DNA from: Halioglobus japonicus
GTDB lineage: Bacteria > Pseudomonadota > Gammaproteobacteria > Pseudomonadales > Halieaceae
Assembly: GCA_902705825.1 (NCBI GenBank)
Contig: CACSIL010000001.1
Span: forward strand, 119,114-183,113
DNA length: 64,000 bases
Direction: 5' to 3'
Below the pieces are notes generated by a model that did no database searches, had not been told where the DNA came from, and saw only the letters and a list, made by a program, of their open reading frames with translations. Positions 52,064-60,148 of this stretch are shown here, in pieces. Made by a program: the position numbers and the translations under genes. The first letter of the stretch is position 1; every line of letters starts with the position of its first letter.

Positions 52064-53053
52064 CTAGTTCCGGCGATGATCCAATAGCCAGTCGACAAAG
52101 GCGTCGAGGCCCTCGGGAACCCAGGGCCCCGGAATATGTGGGCCGCCATTCATTGTCCAGAACTCGACCTCGGTGCCCTGCAGGCAGTTTGACCAGGAAA
52201 TTCTCGAGGTCTCGGCGCCGTCAATATTACCTACCAGGTCGAAATCGGATTTGGACACTGGGTTGCTCACATCGCACCCGGCCAGCATTGCATAGCGATC
52301 AGCGACAGCCGGCGCGCTGAGATAGCCGCCTTCGACTCCCTCATACAGAACGGTATCGTCGAGATCACCGTGCACTGTCAGTACGCTGACTTGTTCGGCA
52401 GCCGGTTGGCATCTCTGTAGGTCCTGAAAGGTGGAGCCGGCCAGATTCACCAATGAGGTTACCAGGTGTGACGCTTCACAGGCCATGGTCAGCGACATGA
52501 AACCACCGCTGGAGTGTCCGATGAGGCCAATGCGCTCAACATCGATACTGTAGGTGGCGGCTGCCTCCTCAATCAGGCCGCTCAGGTAGCCGACATCACT
52601 CACATCACTGGTGTCACTGGCATCAGTGATATCCGCTGTATCTTCCTCTTCCTCTTGCTGCGTGTCACAGCAAGCAGGTGCGAATCGCCACTGCTTCTGC
52701 CCTTCTATTGTCAGCCCATCCGGGTAGAGCAGGATGAACTGGTGACTGTCTACTCTGGGAAGAAGCCCCATGTATGCCGCCTGTATATAGCCGTCGACTC
52801 CGCGCCCGTGGAGGACCATCACCAGTGGATACCGGGTGTTGTTGTCATAATTGGAGGGTATCTGCACCATGGCCGGACGCTCACCGCCAATCGTCAAGGG
52901 AGGGTTGGATGCGCAAGTGCCGGTGTCGGCGCACCCCTGTAAGCGAAAGCCCGTGTCGACAGTGTCGGCATTGCTGTTACTGCCATCACTGCAGGCGGCG
53001 AGTGCAAATCCAACGGTCATCCCGAAGAGTATAGCGCGTAGTTTTATTATCAC
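52064..53053 (-). CDS. PHB-depolymerase-like esterase lipoprotein
   Basis: A 329-residue alpha/beta hydrolase. The lipobox is FALAAC, followed by a Ser/Asn/Asp-rich tether. The nucleophile elbow is GHSSGG in IGLIGHSSGGFMSL, and the lid-side VMVLHGRGVDGY fits the PHB-depolymerase/feruloyl-esterase family; His is likely in NGGPHIPG near the end. An acidic repeat insert (QQEEEEDTADITDASDTSDV) stands before the nucleophile and may bind calcium. I take a GTG at 53053 as start because a GGAAATGTC leader and the signal peptide fit; an earlier ATG at 53158 would add an odd leader. Confidence 0.78.
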   Translation of the reverse strand: MIIKLRAILFGMTVGFALAACSDGSNSNADTVDTGFRLQGCADTGTCASNPPLTIGGERPAMVQIPSNYDNNTRYPLVMVLHGRGVDGYIQAAYMGLLPRVDSHQFILLYPDGLTIEGQKQWRFAPACCDTQQEEEEDTADITDASDTSDVSDVGYLSGLIEEAAATYSIDVERIGLIGHSSGGFMSLTMACEASHLVTSLVNLAGSTFQDLQRCQPAAEQVSVLTVHGDLDDTVLYEGVEGGYLSAPAVADRYAMLAGCDVSNPVSKSDFDLVGNIDGAETSRISWSNCLQGTEVEFWTMNGGPHIPGPWVPEGLDAFVDWLLDHRRN

Positions 53054-53269
53054 GACATTTCCAGCAGCAGGTATGAAGGAGTAAGCATTCTGCCCCGCAT
53101 TGGTGCATGCAGGCAAGCGGAGCGAGCCCCTTATCTTGCCGTTACCGGGTTTCGACAAGCCGTTATGTTGGAATCCTGTGGCAACATGCGCGGCCCATTT
53201 TCATTGACAAACACAGCGATTTGCATACTTTGGGTGCTTGGTGTTTTTTCAACTTGAGGGGTTGTGCAT

Positions 53270-54601
53270 ATGGCGGGCCGGGAAACAGTGATCTACGCCG
53301 ATAGTGTGTTGGAGCAGAAAACCGCCATTGCCGCCATTTACGGCGATGTCGATTTCTCAATCCTGCCGGAACGCTATGTCAGCGATGACAGCATCATCGA
53401 CAGCCTGCCGTCGCGCTACAAGCGCTATGCAGAACGTGCGCTATCTGATCCCTTGCGAGTTGAAAAAATCCGCAATTACACAATGACCGGAGATAGCGTA
53501 GCCGACGCCTACGCTGCCCTGATACCGCAATACGGATTTCGCACACTGATCACCATGCTCGACGATGCCTGCGAAAAAGGTATCGAAGCGGTTTCTGATG
53601 CACCGCAGGAACTGGTGACCTTTATTCAAGCGATGGAAGCAACACCGGATTGGGTCGATATGACCATGGTTGAAAAAGGGGCGCGCCAGGAACGCATTCC
53701 GCTGGCCACGATTTCACCGTTTGTGATTAGAGGCGCGTTCATCGCCACTTTCATGAACAAGTACACAGCTCTGCCTATGACTATGACGGGCACACTATCG
53801 GATGATAAATCTGCCAAACGCGTGTTTGAAACCGCGAGCTTTTTTACCGCTACGGCAATGCCAGGTGCACTGAGCCGCTTTGGCAGCGGTTTCAAGGCGG
53901 CGGCCAAAGTGCGGCTGATGCATTCTATGGTTCGCTACAACATCATGCGTACGGGTAAATGGGATGTTGCCACCTATGGCATTCCCATTCCCCAGGTGGA
54001 TCAAATGCCAGCGGGGCTGATAGGGATTTTTCTACTGTCTTTCAAGCTGCTGGCCAAAGGTCGCACCACGTTTACGCCTGCCGAGCGGGAGAGGGTGGAA
54101 ATGGCGCGCTATCGCTGTTTTCTGCTGGGATTACCGCAGGATCTTCTGGGTGAAACCCCAGAGGAAATTGTCGATCTGATGATGGCGCGTACCGTGTCTT
54201 TGAAAGATGAGTTTGATGAAGAGACTTGTGGGGTACTGATACGCGGCACTATGGACGCGGAACTGTTCAGCGATCCCTCCCTGCGGGGGCGGCTGCACCG
54301 CTGGATGGAGCATGGGTTCTCCAGGTACTTTCTGATTCAAAATTTTTGCCAGGGAAAACCCGCGCGCGCCAAGAAGCTGGGCGTAAGCTATCGTATTGAA
54401 GATAAGGTGGCGACGGGCGTGGCGATAATGTCGCTTCTTGTCAGCTCAAATATCTACACTCTGGGAATGAGAATCCCCGGTGTGCGCAACGTGGTAGACA
54501 AGCATCTGGTTAACAAGCTGGCCGGTCTTTTGGACAGCTACGGACACGCTGATTTCATCACTGATGCCAAACAATACAAAATGGCACCCGTGGAGTCATA
54601 G
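53270..54601 (+). CDS. MpaB/Lcp-type oxygenase (DUF2236)
   Basis: A 443-residue soluble protein resembling the DUF2236/MpaB family, which includes rubber oxygenase (Lcp, haem b) and the MpaB oxygenase of mycophenolate synthesis. The helical body holds IRGAFIATFMNKYTALPM, FETASFFTATAMPG, and the His-containing MEHGFSRYF. Haem ligands cannot be fixed by eye. The ATG at 53270 follows TTGAGGGG; a GTG two codons upstream is in frame. A role in oxidative cleavage of isoprenoid-like or other hydrophobic substrates is inferred from the family. Confidence 0.75.
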   Translation: MAGRETVIYADSVLEQKTAIAAIYGDVDFSILPERYVSDDSIIDSLPSRYKRYAERALSDPLRVEKIRNYTMTGDSVADAYAALIPQYGFRTLITMLDDACEKGIEAVSDAPQELVTFIQAMEATPDWVDMTMVEKGARQERIPLATISPFVIRGAFIATFMNKYTALPMTMTGTLSDDKSAKRVFETASFFTATAMPGALSRFGSGFKAAAKVRLMHSMVRYNIMRTGKWDVATYGIPIPQVDQMPAGLIGIFLLSFKLLAKGRTTFTPAERERVEMARYRCFLLGLPQDLLGETPEEIVDLMMARTVSLKDEFDEETCGVLIRGTMDAELFSDPSLRGRLHRWMEHGFSRYFLIQNFCQGKPARAKKLGVSYRIEDKVATGVAIMSLLVSSNIYTLGMRIPGVRNVVDKHLVNKLAGLLDSYGHADFITDAKQYKMAPVES

Positions 54602-54674
54602 CAGCTATTTTTTTTGCGCGACGTTGTCGCTGGAACTCTCGCGCTCGGGAGTGTCATCTCAGCCTGGAGTTTCT

Positions 54675-55676
54675 ATGCAATTGACAGTGACTTACGATTT
54701 GCGTGCTCCGGAATTTGGTGCAAGTCGAAGCGAACTCTATGCCGCTGCTCTGGATCAAGCCGGCTGGGCTGACGATCTGGGTTTTGACGTGATAGGCCTC
54801 GGTGAGCACCACAGTGCTGCCGATGGTTACAACCCCTCGTCGCTGGTTGTTGCCAGTGCGATGGCGGCGCGAACACGATCTATAAAATTGCGCACCTCGG
54901 TGTTGCTGGCACCCCTGTATGACCCTGTTAAGTTGGCCGAGGATGCGGCGGTCACGCAGATACTTTCTGGCGGTCGCTTAGTGCTCGGCATTGGAGCCGG
55001 CTATCGCCCCAGCGAGTTTGAAACGTTTGGCCGTAACCTGAAAGATCGCTGGCGTGTAATGGGAGAGACCTGCGAGTTTCTGCGACTTGCCTGGAAAGGT
55101 AAAGCGTTTGAATGGCAAGGCCGGCGCTGCCTGGTAACGCCGACACCAGAACCGTTTGCCCCGCCAATAGTGTTGGGAGGTAGCTCTGCGGCTGCAGCGC
55201 GACGAGCAGCCCATATTGCCGACGGCTGGTTCCCTCCGTTGGACCCTGCGCTGTGGCAGCCCTATAGAGATGAATGTATAGCGATGGGGAAAGATGATCC
55301 CGGTGCATACCCCACACACGGGCCAATCTTCCTCTGGGTAACGCATGATCCTGACAAGTCGTGGAAGCAACTCATGCCACATATTCTGCATCAGTTGCAA
55401 TCCTACAGTGAGTGGACAGTGGAGGCATTTGGTCGACCGGCAGGTCCTTATGCCGGGAAGATAAGTGCAGACACGGTACACCAAAGCACAGCGTATAAAG
55501 TGTTAACGCCAGAGCAGACACTGCAACTGGTAAGCGAGCTCGGCGACCACAGTGTGATTTATCTCAACCCTCTACTGGCGGGTATTGATCCCGCGCTATC
55601 GTGGGAAATGTTGCGCCTTTATGAGCGGGAGGTTCACCCTTATATACGCGCTGTGGCCCAGTCAGGCGCGGGCTAG
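54675..55676 (+). CDS. LLM class flavin-dependent oxidoreductase
   Basis: A 333-residue luciferase-like monooxygenase. Typical parts: LGEHHSAADGYNPSSLVVASAMAART, LLAPLYDPVKLAEDAAV, SGGRLVLGIGAGYRPSEFETFG and PPIVLGGSSAAAARRAA. It binds FMN or F420-type flavin and oxidises hydrophobic or aldehyde-type substrates. The ATG at 54675 follows CTGGAG; an in-frame start at 54564 overlaps the upstream stop and is unlikely. It follows the MpaB gene by 73 bases and may be co-transcribed with it. Confidence 0.88.
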   Translation: MQLTVTYDLRAPEFGASRSELYAAALDQAGWADDLGFDVIGLGEHHSAADGYNPSSLVVASAMAARTRSIKLRTSVLLAPLYDPVKLAEDAAVTQILSGGRLVLGIGAGYRPSEFETFGRNLKDRWRVMGETCEFLRLAWKGKAFEWQGRRCLVTPTPEPFAPPIVLGGSSAAAARRAAHIADGWFPPLDPALWQPYRDECIAMGKDDPGAYPTHGPIFLWVTHDPDKSWKQLMPHILHQLQSYSEWTVEAFGRPAGPYAGKISADTVHQSTAYKVLTPEQTLQLVSELGDHSVIYLNPLLAGIDPALSWEMLRLYEREVHPYIRAVAQSGAG

Positions 55677-55689
55677 CCAGCGGGCTTTA

Positions 55690-57165
55690 TCAGTACACCT
55701 CGATGCTGTAAGTGCCCGGCTGGATATCGAAATCCAGTAGCGCTCGCTGTGATGAACTGTCCCGCTCATAGCCGATGGTACTGCCATTCACCAGAATGGT
55801 GGGTAAACCGTCGAACCACAGCTCAGGCAGATAGAGCAATACGCCTGCGCGCTCATTGCCTGTTGCTTCAAATGAGAACTCGAGCACTTTCGTTTGCGGG
55901 TCAAAATTGTGCGTGAGCAGCTTCCCGGGAACTGCCTGGGCGTAGGGCTTGGAAAATAGTCGGGCCGCGCTATCGCGCAGCACCCAGCTGTTGCTAGCGG
56001 TGTCGAAATCATAGAAGCCCCAGGAGCCCTGGCTGTCTTCCTTCCACAGCCAAAGTATCTGCCCCGAGCCGAACTCATCTGCCGCCTCCTGCATGGCCTG
56101 AATGTAAGGCTCTGATTCGGGCGAATCAGGATGGGTGCCCCATTCGCCGAGTACCAGGGCGCCGCCCCAGGAATTGGCTTCCTTGCGCATATTGCTGAAA
56201 TTGGTAGCCAGCCAGGTCTGCCAGTCTTCATAGCTGGTGGCATCGATGCCCAGGGGATAAATATGTGGGCAATAGACGATATTGCTATCGGGGAATGGTT
56301 CGGCCAGCAAGGGGGCACTGATACCGTAGTTGCGGATGACGCCAGGCTCCATCCAGAGCATATGCCTGTTGTCCAGCTCACGCATGGCGGGTAGTAACTT
56401 GTAGTAAAAGTCGTACAGTGACTGCTGTGAAGGGTCAAAATGAGAAACAAAAGGCTCGTTCATCGGCTCAAACCCAATGACTTCAGGGTGCGCAGCATAA
56501 CGTCCTATGAGGTGTTTCCAGACAGGCAAAAACCTGTCCTGTATACCTTCGGTGTTCTCAAAGAATCCCTGAAAAGCGGCCAGGACCTGGGCCGAAAAGC
56601 GGCGCTCGCCCAGGTCCTCAAGCGGGCCCTCAAGCAGTTCCTCCGGCGGTGGTACTATGGCCCAGAGCGGTGCCCCATCCTCCCCAATTTCCTTTGACCA
56701 GGCGTCCTGGTGAAAATCCAGCAGCACGTATAGACCGGCCTCACGGCTAAGCTGAATGACTTCGTCCAGCTTCTCAAAGTACGCCTGTGAAAACTGGCCT
56801 TCATGGGGTTCCATTCCACTCCAGTTGATTGGCAGTCGCAAAACATTGAAGCCCTGGTAAACCATGGCCTGTGCATCCTCGCGGGTAAACTCCGGAATAG
56901 GCTCCAACGCCGTTCGGCCATCATCAAAGGTGACATCAAACAGGCCTTCGATGCGGGCGTTGATACCGCGCACCGATATCTCCCTACCCAGGTCATCCAC
57001 CAGGCGAAAATCCTGAGCGCTGACCCAGGGCAGCGAGCGAACGGTGATTTCCTCTTCGACACTGCCGTTGTCGTTATTATTTGAGGTATCGCTGCAAGCA
57101 GATATACCCAGGACAAAAGCGGAAACCAGACAAGCGCGAAGCAAACTGTTAAGACTGACCTTCAT
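55690..57165 (-). CDS. GH5 endoglycoceramidase-like lipoprotein
   Basis: A 491-residue lipoprotein (lipobox LGISAC; Ser/Asn/Asp tether). TIM-barrel GH5 features: LRLPINWSGMEP, YVLLDFHQDAWS, catalytic acid/base Glu237 in GFEPMNEPFV, and nucleophile Glu341 in LGEWGTH. The DFHQD pattern and the C-terminal beta-sandwich domain resemble endoglycoceramidase and related glycosphingolipid hydrolases. A cellulase-like function is the alternative. It is convergent with the LLM gene. Its position on the outer membrane fits scavenging of lipid-linked glycans. Confidence 0.85.
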   Translation of the reverse strand: MKVSLNSLLRACLVSAFVLGISACSDTSNNNDNGSVEEEITVRSLPWVSAQDFRLVDDLGREISVRGINARIEGLFDVTFDDGRTALEPIPEFTREDAQAMVYQGFNVLRLPINWSGMEPHEGQFSQAYFEKLDEVIQLSREAGLYVLLDFHQDAWSKEIGEDGAPLWAIVPPPEELLEGPLEDLGERRFSAQVLAAFQGFFENTEGIQDRFLPVWKHLIGRYAAHPEVIGFEPMNEPFVSHFDPSQQSLYDFYYKLLPAMRELDNRHMLWMEPGVIRNYGISAPLLAEPFPDSNIVYCPHIYPLGIDATSYEDWQTWLATNFSNMRKEANSWGGALVLGEWGTHPDSPESEPYIQAMQEAADEFGSGQILWLWKEDSQGSWGFYDFDTASNSWVLRDSAARLFSKPYAQAVPGKLLTHNFDPQTKVLEFSFEATGNERAGVLLYLPELWFDGLPTILVNGSTIGYERDSSSQRALLDFDIQPGTYSIEVY

Positions 57166-57334
57166 TGTATTTATGTATTCCTAATTAAAATTTTACGAGG
57201 GGGCAAATAGCGCAAGGTGATTGCGAGAAGAACGTACAGGCCATCGTAACTTTTTCTCCGAAAACCGACAATCCATCGCGCCGATACGGGATACATTCAC
57301 TGTCGATTGAAAACGGTGAAGCATAGCTGAAGCC

Positions 57335-58288
57335 TTATTGCGCGGGTGCCTGTTCTGAGCAACCTTTCTTTTCAATTTGTATTGTCGCGTGATCGACATT
57401 GAAGCGCTCGACCAGTCGCGCATGAACCGCCTTCAGTTGCTCGTCAGGATCAGCTGATTCCTGGATGCGGGCGTGCAAAGTGACCAGGTGGCGCTCCTGC
57501 GTCAGTGACCAGATGTGAATGTGATGCACATCTTCCAGACCGGGAATTTTCTGCATCAGATCAGATCGTATGTCTGCGGGCTGCAGGCCCGGTGGCGCCC
57601 CTTCCATCAGAATATGCGCGGATTGCCTGGTAATCATCCAGGCAGATCGCAAGATCAGTAGTGCCACCGCAATGGATAACAGTGGGTCTACCGGGGTCCA
57701 CCCCGTCCAGATTATAACGATGGCGGCGACAATAGCCGCAACGGAGCCCAGTAAATCACCGGCCACATGCACCGCCGCTCCGCGAATATTCAGGTTCTCT
57801 TTGGAGCCGGTATGGAGCAGCCAGAACGCTAGGCAGTTAACCAATAACCCGCCGGCGGCGATCCAGAGCATAATGCCGCCCAATACCTCTACCGGCGCGC
57901 TCAGGCGCTGCACCGCCTCCACTATGATCCAGATCACCAGCGCGATCATCGCAATCCCATTGACGAATGCCGCCAACACCTCGCCGCGGTGGTAGCCATA
58001 GGAGCGACTGGAGTCGGCAGGGCGCCGCGATAAACGAAAGGCCAGCCAGGCCAGCGCCAGTGCTGCGGTATCCGTGGCCATATGCCCCGCGTCGGCAATC
58101 AGGGCGAGGGAGCCCGAGATCAGCCCGCCGATAATCTCCACGCCCATGAAGCCGCCGGTGAGCAGCATCGCGAGAAAGATTCGCCGTTCATTATCGTTGC
58201 TGACTTGCGGAGCGTGACTATGCCCTGCGTGACTATGTCCTTCGTGATCGTGATCGGACAGGTGGTCGTGGTGGTGGGGCTGTGACAT
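57335..58288 (-). CDS. CDF family cation transporter (CzcD/ZitB-like)
   Basis: A 317-residue cation diffusion facilitator. The N-terminus is His-rich (HHHDHLSDHDHEGHSHAGHS). Six membrane helices follow, with DAGHMATD and HVAGDLLG holding the metal-site His and Asp pairs. A C-terminal cytoplasmic domain (about 220-317) with LEDVHHIHIWSLTQE is typical. It exports zinc or related divalent ions. Convergence with the GH5 gene is not present; both are on the minus strand, spaced 170 bases. A His-rich start and ferritin next door suggest local metal handling. Confidence 0.9.
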   Translation of the reverse strand: MSQPHHHDHLSDHDHEGHSHAGHSHAPQVSNDNERRIFLAMLLTGGFMGVEIIGGLISGSLALIADAGHMATDTAALALAWLAFRLSRRPADSSRSYGYHRGEVLAAFVNGIAMIALVIWIIVEAVQRLSAPVEVLGGIMLWIAAGGLLVNCLAFWLLHTGSKENLNIRGAAVHVAGDLLGSVAAIVAAIVIIWTGWTPVDPLLSIAVALLILRSAWMITRQSAHILMEGAPPGLQPADIRSDLMQKIPGLEDVHHIHIWSLTQERHLVTLHARIQESADPDEQLKAVHARLVERFNVDHATIQIEKKGCSEQAPAQ

Positions 58289-58324
58289 ACACTACCTGTC
58301 CTATAAATACCGTTGTGATCGGAA

Positions 58325-58343
58325 CAGGCCCTACCCGGGCCTG
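58325..58343. terminator. Hairpin after the ferritin gene
   Basis: A 7-bp perfect stem CAGGCCC / GGGCCTG with a 5-base loop lies 10 bases past the minus-strand ferritin stop and before the CDF gene. No T-run follows on that strand, so it is a weak terminator candidate. Confidence 0.35.
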
Positions 58344-58352
58344 CGGTACGGG

Positions 58353-58859
58353 TCAGGCGGCGGAGCTGGCCGTTTGACGTGCGCCGAGTTCATTGTCGAT
58401 CATCAGCAAGCCGTAGCCATCTTCCTTCACGAGTTTCAGTTTGGAAATAATGCCACCGAGAGTCGCTTCTTCCTCAACCTGTTCATTCACGAACCACTGC
58501 AGGAGGTTATAGGTGGCGTGGTCTTTTTCCTTTAAGGCCTGGTCGCTGAGATCGTTGAGCAGGGAAGTCATCGACTGCTCATGGGTTAAAGCGGTATTGA
58601 ATACGTCCGGGAGCTTTCCGAAATCGCTGGGTGGACACGCCACTTCTCCAAGAACGACGTGCACGCCCTGTTCAACCAGATAGTTGTAGATTCTGGTCGC
58701 ATGGAGGTGCTCTTCCTCATACTGCAATTTGAACCAACTGGCGGCGCCATTGAATTCTAGGTGACTGCAATAGGCAGACATGGCCAGGTAGAGATAGGCC
58801 GAAGAAAATTCGCGGTTGAGTTGGTCGAGGAGTGCATGCTCCATAGGTTTGGATATCAT
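58353..58859 (-). CDS. ftnA: Non-haem ferritin
   Basis: A 168-residue ferritin. Ferroxidase residues are placed as in bacterial FtnA: Glu in LNREFSSAYLYLAM, EEEHLHATRIYNYL with Glu and His, and the later EQSMTSLLNDL and WFVNEQVEEEATL. It stores iron as a 24-mer cage in the cytoplasm. The ATG at 58859 (AGGAAAAACT upstream) gives a family-like MISKPM start; a more upstream start is not conserved. It precedes the CDF gene in the same direction with a hairpin between them. Confidence 0.92.
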   Translation of the reverse strand: MISKPMEHALLDQLNREFSSAYLYLAMSAYCSHLEFNGAASWFKLQYEEEHLHATRIYNYLVEQGVHVVLGEVACPPSDFGKLPDVFNTALTHEQSMTSLLNDLSDQALKEKDHATYNLLQWFVNEQVEEEATLGGIISKLKLVKEDGYGLLMIDNELGARQTASSAA

Positions 58860-58942
58860 AGTTTTTCCTGAACATTGCGTGATCGTGCATTCTAACGGTT
58901 TCCACGAAGATGTCATTAATGGCCGTGGCAGCGCGGAGAACG

Positions 58943-60037
58943 TTACTGTCGCCTGCTGCGATACTGTCGCGGCGTGCAGCCTATAAGGCGTTTGAAGGTG
59001 CGGCTGAAATAAGGCGCATCGACATAGCCGACGTGGTCTGCAATCGTGGATACAGGGGTGCTGGTGGCGCGCAACAGTTGTGCGGCTGTCATCATCCGTT
59101 TTTCATCGCGCCATTCCAGTACCGTCAGCCCCGTCTGGTCTTTGAACTTATGTGCCAGTCGTGACGCTGATATATTCGCGGCAGCGGCGACTTCATCGAG
59201 TGTGAAGACACGATCATAATTGTCTTCAATAAATGTCTGCGCTTTCGCAATGCGGGGGTCCAATCCAACCTGCGATTCTGATGGCAGAAGGTTGCGGGCT
59301 CTGAGTATCAGCTGTTCCAGCAAGTTGTGTTCGAGCTCGAGTTTCATCGGCGATGCGCTGAGAAAACACTGATAGAGTAACGCAAGATTTTGTTCAATTT
59401 CTGTCTGGGCTGTGCCTGTAAGAGCCAGATGCCCAATATGTGGGCCAACCCGGGGCCAGGCCAGCCATTCCCGCCATGCTGCCTCCGCCTGAAAGGTAAT
59501 CCAATAGTGGCCCCAGCTGTCTGACTGCGATGCGCGGTAATAGCTGAATACGGCTCCCGGTTCAAACGCCGCCATATGTCCCGCGCGCAGGGGCAATTTT
59601 CTAACGCCGGTGTCGAGTACACCTTCGCCCTCAAGGGTGTAGAGAATGATCCAGCCCGGAATGCCTTCAGTCTGGTCTGCAATCAGGTCGAAGGGGCTGC
59701 CCTGCATGCGCCGCGCGTAACCCATAGTCACCGGCTGGGCCCACAGCAGGAGTGGCCCAAGGTTCTCGACAAAGCGGTCAATAAACCCCCTTGCCTGTGT
59801 ATCACTGCTAAAACCGGGTGGGTCCAGATAGGGCAAAAATTCCTCGACCAGGGATTTCGAGCCCGGCTGCTGGCGCAGATTTGCCTGCACCTGCTTGGTG
59901 AGCTCAATAAAGCCGTCGGCCTCGAGGTCTGAGCGCGTGCCCGAGAAGTAGTGCGCCAGTTGGCGCAGGCTCTGCAGGTTGATCTCGCGCCCGGCAGCGA
60001 TTAACAGCAGGCAGTGGGCAACTTCGGTGATTTTCAT
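58943..60037 (-). CDS. AraC family transcriptional regulator
   Basis: A 364-residue regulator. The C-terminal double helix-turn-helix is clear: FTLDEVAAAANISASRLAHKF and a second HTH ending CTPRQYRSR. An AraC-type cupin-like sensing region precedes it (AGHMAAFEPGAVFSYY), and the first ~110 residues are helical. It is divergent from a D-aminoacylase-like gene and likely controls it. I use the ATG at 60037, with a TTG at 60049 as alternative; neither has a strong ribosome site. The effector is unknown. Confidence 0.88.
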   Translation of the reverse strand: MKITEVAHCLLLIAAGREINLQSLRQLAHYFSGTRSDLEADGFIELTKQVQANLRQQPGSKSLVEEFLPYLDPPGFSSDTQARGFIDRFVENLGPLLLWAQPVTMGYARRMQGSPFDLIADQTEGIPGWIILYTLEGEGVLDTGVRKLPLRAGHMAAFEPGAVFSYYRASQSDSWGHYWITFQAEAAWREWLAWPRVGPHIGHLALTGTAQTEIEQNLALLYQCFLSASPMKLELEHNLLEQLILRARNLLPSESQVGLDPRIAKAQTFIEDNYDRVFTLDEVAAAANISASRLAHKFKDQTGLTVLEWRDEKRMMTAAQLLRATSTPVSTIADHVGYVDAPYFSRTFKRLIGCTPRQYRSRRQ

Positions 60038-60046
60038 AAGAAATGA

Positions 60047-60077
60047 CAATATAGTTCAATTTAAAAGCAGTATATTG
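60047..60077. promoter_or_regulatory. AT-rich inverted repeat in the AraC / amidohydrolase spacer
   Basis: CAATATA (60047-60053) and TATATTG (60071-60077) form an inverted repeat with a 17-base spacer in the divergent intergenic region. The whole 111-base spacer is unusually AT-rich and has repeated TTCAA elements. It is a candidate regulator binding or promoter region. Confidence 0.4.
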
Positions 60078-60148
60078 CTAATAATTTCGACAAAACAACT
60101 GAATAATTCAAGCACTTCAAAGTTAATAACAACCTGGGAGCGTGTGCG

